In this document: piece by piece, positions 59,358 to 64,000 of the stretch
Layout of the letters: each line of letters starts with the position of its first letter
Numbering within the stretch: the stretch's first letter is position 1
Program-made: the position numbers and the translations under genes
Notes under the pieces: generated by a model
The model's input: only the letters and a program-made list of their open reading frames with translations
Databases searched by the model: none
Told to the model about the DNA's origin: nothing
Assembly: GCA_004794785.1 (NCBI GenBank)
Contig: SJOL01009548.1
Location: 30,320-94,319, forward strand
Source of the DNA: Opisthorchis felineus
Lineage: Eukaryota > Platyhelminthes > Trematoda > Opisthorchiida > Opisthorchiidae
DNA: 64,000 bases
Reading direction: 5' to 3'

Positions 59358-59465
59358 AAATTTTTTGGACCGAAGGGATAGTCATTATTTCAGAGGAGCT
59401 TGGTAAACAGTCGGTGGATTTACTGCAAGCCAACGTTTCGCTTTTGGCACAAAAGCCTCGTCAGG
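59358..59465 (-). ncRNA. Penelope terminal repeat with hammerhead-ribozyme-like core
   Basis: On the minus strand the sequence holds CTGACGA (458-464 of the 59-kb block), a stem GCTTTT/AAAAGC with loop GTGCC, then GAAAC (435-439). This is the order of the hammerhead catalytic core CUGANGA-stem II-GAAA. Hammerhead motifs are known in terminal repeats of Penelope-like elements. One extra G sits at the base of stem II. I could not assign stem I, stem III or the cleavage site by eye, so activity is unproven. It lies 3' of, and on the same strand as, Penelope-like RT remnant 2. Confidence 0.5.
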
Positions 59466-59711
59466 CCAATTGACTAAGTAAGCAGGTTAATCGGGTTTCC
59501 AAGGCGGCCAGGGAAGCAATCCTTGAGATTTATTATGACTTGTTTACTTGATCAGTGATGGGTGTCGGTCTAAGGTTTCTGTTTGTTGGTTAGTGACGAT
59601 GACTAACACTTACGTTAGTTTGGGTAGGGGGATTGTCTTCATGTAGAAACCGGATTTTCCGACCTTGCTTCATCGGTCTAGGATACCTTAATGGAATATT
59701 CCTCTTTGGGG

Positions 59712-60646
59712 TCACTCAAAAAGTTTGTTCGCACGTGTTCGTAGAAGATGCCGGGACATTTCGTTTCTGGTTGAAGAAGGGGCGGGGTTGCTTAGTTGGA
59801 TATTACTCTGCCTGGATTTTGTGCTTTTAGGCCCAGATAACGGCTTATAGCTGTGTGTCATGCAGTCAAGGAAGGGTAGCGCACCCTCTAGCTCCATGTT
59901 AAATTTAATGTGGGGGCCCAAAGTGTTAAGATATTGGACGAATTCGTCACCCTTATCCCGCTTTATCACAACGAACATGTCATCTACGTAACGCCAGAAA
60001 ACCTTCGACGGACACTCGAAACCGTCAAAAGCCATCTGTTTAAAGTCTTCCATGTGCATGTTGGCCAAAATCGAGGATATTGTTGATTCCATCACTAGTC
60101 CTTGTTCTTAGCGTTGTTGCTGTCAGCAAAGGCAATCTCGCTACTTCCACAGCGTTCTCTTTATGGACATTGATATACGTCGAGTTGCGATCAAAGCTAA
60201 CAAGAAATTCATCTAGCTCTAACTGAAAACCAGCCACTTTTTATCAAAGTATTACGAACTTTGGATGTGTGTGGGTGACTTGCCGGTAAGTGATTTAAGG
60301 ATACCTGCCCGAAATCTGGCCAGCTCATGTGGTAGTGAAACTATGCCATCCACCATTGGTCTTAGGGGGACACCTTCCTTGTGAATTTTTAATAACGCAT
60401 AAAGTCGTGGTTAGATTGCGCATCTTGGGTATATTCGATACCAATTGCCTTGCCCCAGCTGGTTTATCGCCTCTCAATTTCAACTCTACTCTTATTCATC
60501 ATTGACCTACTCATCCGGTTTCTAATTTGTCGGTGAGACCAATGAGCTACGTGTTGTCTGACCTTCTGCGGATAGTCACTGTTGTTCATGACGCCCGTGG
60601 CTTTACCCTTATCTGCCTTTGTAACTACTATGCTGTCTACATGGTG
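59712..60646 (-). mobile_element. Penelope-like element 2, RT remnant, 5' end cut by assembly N
   Basis: In minus-strand order: VDSIVVTKADKGKATGVMNN near 60640-60580; a PLRPMVDGIVSLPHELARF-like block near 60370; the motif A region DEFLVSFDRNSTYINV near 60200; and motif C FWRYVDDMFVVIKRD near 59980 with both Asp kept. LPFLDCMTHSYKPL is near 59880. It is broken into several frames. No GIY-YIG domain is visible before the terminal repeat at 59465. The 5' end is lost at the N at 60647. Confidence 0.85.
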
Positions 60647-60647
60647 N
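60647..60647. other. Single N (assembly join)
   Basis: One ambiguous base truncates Penelope-like element 2 and is followed at once by the duplicate of block B. Confidence 0.85.
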
Positions 60648-60954
60648 ATATTTAGGTGCTCAGTCAGCCGAATGTCTCGCAGTTAACTCGTCAATTAATC
60701 AGGCGACTACACTAATACAGTCCTGATGAAAATTCTGACGTATGCAATGAGGAACTAGGTAAGAGCGGAGAATGATGATATTTTTTCACATTTGGATTAT
60801 AACACGAGGCCGGAATGTTGCCGACCTCGCGACGAAGAGACCCCAACTGTCACGCATGGAGCAGGCAGAGCTGTCCATACCTCTCACATGGGGCATTTAA
60901 ATAGGCACCCCAGTAACCTCATATATGGTTTGCAACTCAACACGGTTTCACAGC
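60648..60954. repeat. Block B, second copy
   Basis: See 56423-56729. Sequence to the right is unrelated to that after 56729. Confidence 0.92.
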
Positions 60955-61785
60955 CTAGAAAATCTTCTTTCGTCTGGATTATTCTTCGTAGTCCAAAATG
61001 TCATTTTTTATCTTCGCATAATTTTTTTTATTCTTCTCATTCTCGCGACACTTTTATTCGTTTGTTCGAACCCTGCATTCATTTTCTTTATATAGTATAT
61101 TCTACACGATAAAACCATCACCTTATCGCTGTTTCTTGTCATTTGTATTAGTCTCTTTTGCTGTGTTTGGGAATACTTTTTCATCGTGTTTTTCAAAATG
61201 GCTCTGTGTTTGCTGATGAAGCTCTACTTCAACTCGAATTTAAGTATGGAATTTTCATAATCTGGCGGAGTAAGAACCACGCAATGTACGGACTCGGACA
61301 ATTAGTGGACCATCTGATGATTCTATGGTAAACATTTGCTGAATACCTCCAGTCTTTAGAAAGTGGTCTTCCAGTATATGCAGTTTCGTTTGTATGTCAG
61401 ATTTGTGGATTTGGAGCGTTTCTTGATTCAAAAATTATAGACATCTTTAGGAAACAATAATACGCATAGAGTGCATCTCATTGGAAGATTTCACTGACTT
61501 AAACTGTGTGTTCCGCTAGCGCTTCCACCACACTATATATTGCGCGACGTGGGTTCCAATTGCAAATAAGGCAGGCATTTGGGACGACGCTGGATTTTCT
61601 GTGATAGTCGTATTTCGTTATGCTTTTGCCACCCGAATGTATCAGATTGGTTTGACTTTCCGGGTTTCGAATATCGCTAAGTAAACCAGCAATGTTTTTT
61701 AGCATGGCGGAGTGCCAATCGAATATACCCACTTGACGGTTTCCAAATACATGGTCTGTAGATATTTTCACTCAATCGGAAAATG
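60955..61785. other. Unassigned stretch
   Basis: No recognisable gene; T-rich to 61200. Confidence 0.4.
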
Positions 61786-61868
61786 TTTGGCTTGACGAAG
61801 CTTTTGTGTTAAAAGCAAGCGTTGCCCAGCAATAAATCCACCGATTGTTTACCAAACCTCGCTGAAAC
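61786..61868 (+). repeat. Penelope terminal-repeat copy with degenerate hammerhead-like core
   Basis: It aligns with the minus strand of 59465-59370. The core reads TTGACGA instead of CTGACGA, the stem GCTTTT/AAAAGC is kept, and GAAAC has become AAGC. AATAAATCCACCGATTGTTT and ACCAAACCTC follow, as in the other copy. The lost core residues imply an inactive ribozyme. Its orientation is opposite to the copy at 59.4 kb. Confidence 0.65.
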
Positions 61869-61869
61869 G

Positions 61870-62880
61870 ACGTATAAAACTGTTTATCTCTCTACTCACC
61901 ACACAATGGACCAAGTTTGTGGCAATATGTGAGAAGCTATCAATGCGGGGATTGGTAGTGGAGTTCTCTGGTGTTAGTTTGTCGCAAAATTGTGTAGACC
62001 ATATTCCGCTAAAGGACCTGCCGATGAACTATCAGGACACCGTAGATTTATAAACGGCTGTAGCGGTGAGAGCACTACTAGAATTGATGCGAACTTAACG
62101 GGCACAGCACTCGTACTTGGTTTCAAAAGTGCGTTCGTCTTTTCACGTGTCTGAATTCGATTCATGCAGCAGGTGAAATGGAACCGGAATCGATTCATTA
62201 GCGATCGCGAAAATATAAGGGGATCAGATTGCAAAGTTTCAGAGGCTTGCGGCTCTGATCGTACAATTTGTCAGCGCACGACTGGTGATATACGCAATGG
62301 CGACCAGTGGGAACATGCACAAACTAAACAGACACAGACACATTATAGCATAACTTCAATTAAACGCCTCAAATGCAATCCGTTAACAAACAATTTTTCG
62401 AAATGATTTTATTCACAGGATAGTGTACCGAAACATAACAGCCGGACGTTCAAGTAGGATGCATTCTGACGATTATTTTACACCGGTGCCATTCCATTTC
62501 CTACAGCTAATACATTAGTCTCTTGCACAATTCTCCGTAACTGTGGGACTAAGACTTGGGGTGTATCACGCATACCCTCTGTTTTGATCTGTACTAAAAG
62601 CCGTAGAGAGCCCATTCACGCGAGTCAGCGGGCGGGTGTGTCGTGTATCCGCGTTCAACCCAACTCTCAAGCACAACCATGGAGGGTTAGATAAATTTGT
62701 TCTGCGTGATCTATCGATTATTGCTATGAGTTGGTTTATCTTGCAACTCATCAAAACTGGCAGTCGTGACAGATTTTCAATTACACACAACGCACTGCTT
62801 GATTCTCCTACGACTGGTATCTCACAATGTCGCCAAATTTATCACTGAAGTGCAGATCGGCAAAGGTTTATGGTAAGTGC
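61870..62880. other. Unassigned stretch
   Basis: No recognisable gene or repeat. Confidence 0.4.
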
Positions 62881-62989
62881 TAGGTAGCTGACCTTTGTTT
62901 TTAAACTGTACTGCTGTGCTTATCCATCATTATCAGCTGTGGAAACCCTGTATTTGTCGTACAATGGTTGTAGCTATCACCGTTTGGAG

Positions 62990-63720
62990 CATCGATGATT
63001 TGGGGAGATGGGGTAGATAGCTGCGCACTGGAGGCTTTTGCCGATATAGTTGCTGCGTAAATACAGGGTTGTCGGTGAAATTTTAAGTGAGGTGGTTGAG
63101 GAGGGAGCTGTGCATTGAAGGCAATAGTTTGGGTGCGAGAGCGCCGTTGAGGGCACCACTGATGTGTCCCGTCTCGTAGTCCCCGTCCAGATAGACGACA
63201 ATGAGAAACGCGGCTGAGTTTGGTTGTTATTGCTTTCATACTATGCTGCCACGTCATTGTTTGACCTCCCCTGACTCGTTTCCACCCTTCACGTGGTTGT
63301 GAGAATAGAACCCTTCGAGGATTTAGGCCCGCTGGCATACGCAGCACGTGGCCAGGGCAGCGCAACCTATGAATTGTGATCAGTTCATCTATCGTGCACG
63401 AGTTATTTTCTTTGAAAACCATTAGACGCACTTCAAAATTGCTGACCCAGTGTTTTCAGCGGACTAGGGCAATGCTTCGAAGACACCGATGGTCAGTGAA
63501 AGCCTTTGAAGTCCTCGACGCGCAGTAGTCAGGTTTGTGACTTGTATAGTATCAAGCCGCGCACCGCAACATTGTAAACTCAACCCTTGACGGATAAGCT
63601 AACGGCATGCCTACGCCACAAGTGATGCAGATTCACAAAAGCTGCATTGGTCTTTCTAATTCGGATGAAAATACGGTCTTTCGCGAGACCTCCGACACTG
63701 ATACAGTTGCTTATTCAACC
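62990..63720 (-). mobile_element. LINE C-terminal remnant, minus strand
   Basis: Minus-strand frames read SELERPMQLL-type sequence (IGKARAAFVNL equivalent) near 63660 and VEFTMLRCA near 63580. FTDHRCLRSIALVR is near 63490. IDELITIHRLRCPGHVLRMP with VLFSQPREGWKRVRGGQT follows near 63380-63270. The last block matches LRWLGHVLRMPVD and VLFAQPRKGRKR of LINE L1d, so this is that subfamily. Multiple stops and frameshifts are present. Confidence 0.75.
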
Positions 63721-64000
63721 TCAACTATACAACCTTAAGCATTTCATTGACAACCAGTATTCTAGGGTCTGTTGATAACTCGAACAATCAAGTGGAATTC
63801 TGATATTCAAGGCCTATTGTTTCACGTCCTAAACACGATGTCACGATAGGCCGTGGACGAATGGCTATTGTATCCATACTCTACCAGGACCTCATAGATC
63901 GCAACTGATGGTCAGACGGAGAATACACACAAACGCAAACTTATCTGACGGGAATTTACTTGGTATTGCTTCAACCATGTGGATGTCCAAATACATTTTT
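63721..64000. other. Unassigned right edge
   Basis: No recognisable ORF or repeat; possibly the continuing, decayed upstream part of the minus-strand LINE. Confidence 0.3.

Noticed and set aside
1..64000. CRISPR array, bacterial operons or phage genes
   Set aside because: Spliceosomal introns, SINEs and LINEs show a eukaryotic genome; no regularly spaced short repeats of CRISPR type were seen.

Overview
The window is eukaryotic and reads as a fragment of a parasitic flatworm (trematode) genome. It has a few intron-split housekeeping genes in a sea of decayed retroelements. The pointers are protein divergence from human orthologues, GT-AG introns of 57 bp to 2 kb, CR1/RTE-like LINEs, Penelope-like elements with GIY-YIG domains, a Ty3/gypsy element and a tRNA-derived SINE. 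The conceptual translation of that SINE resembles a peptide I remember from opisthorchiid liver-fluke gene predictions. The class is well supported; the family (Opisthorchiidae) is an inference from memory.

Three genes are recognisable, all on the + strand. MRGBP (6688-9257, 3 exons, 157 aa) is the Eaf7-like subunit of the NuA4/TIP60 acetyltransferase. OSGEP/KAE1 (23098-25292, 4 exons, 333 aa) is the catalytic subunit of the KEOPS tRNA t6A complex. ASTE1 (26840-30262, 2 exons, 733 aa) is an asteroid-type XPG-like nuclease. They belong to unrelated pathways and look like neighbours only. A run of exon-like ORFs bounded by splice signals between about 31.5 and 37.1 kb probably marks a fourth multi-exon gene of unrecognised function. 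Three of its exons (34029-34186, 35800-35901, 36430-36584) join in phase and end in a stop.

Layout: 0.5-5.9 kb holds two LINE copies, one carrying a SINE with target-site duplications. 6.7-9.4 kb is MRGBP, whose second intron holds a foldback element. 9.5-13.0 kb holds fragments of a second LINE group and a LINE 5' leader. 13.0-15.9 kb is a Ty3/gypsy element whose RT/RNase H is missing and replaced by an inverted integrase segment. 15.9-20.8 kb is two head-to-tail LINEs. 20.8-22.9 kb holds a copy of sequence found downstream of the MRGBP stop, plus SINEs. 23.1-30.3 kb is OSGEP and ASTE1. 31.5-37.1 kb is the candidate gene. 37.3-39.4 kb is a Penelope-like element. 39.5-42.2 kb holds foldback repeats. 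42.5-47.8 kb is an apparently perfect 2.7-kb tandem duplication. From 47.8 kb on the sequence is mostly unassigned.

Two single-N joins (57821 and 60647) are each followed by sequence that repeats an upstream block, which suggests redundant contig ends. A second Penelope-like element and degenerate hammerhead-like repeats lie at 59.4-61.9 kb, and a LINE remnant at 62.9-63.7 kb. Almost every retroelement ORF here carries stops, frameshifts or deletions. No rRNA, genuine tRNA or CRISPR feature was seen.
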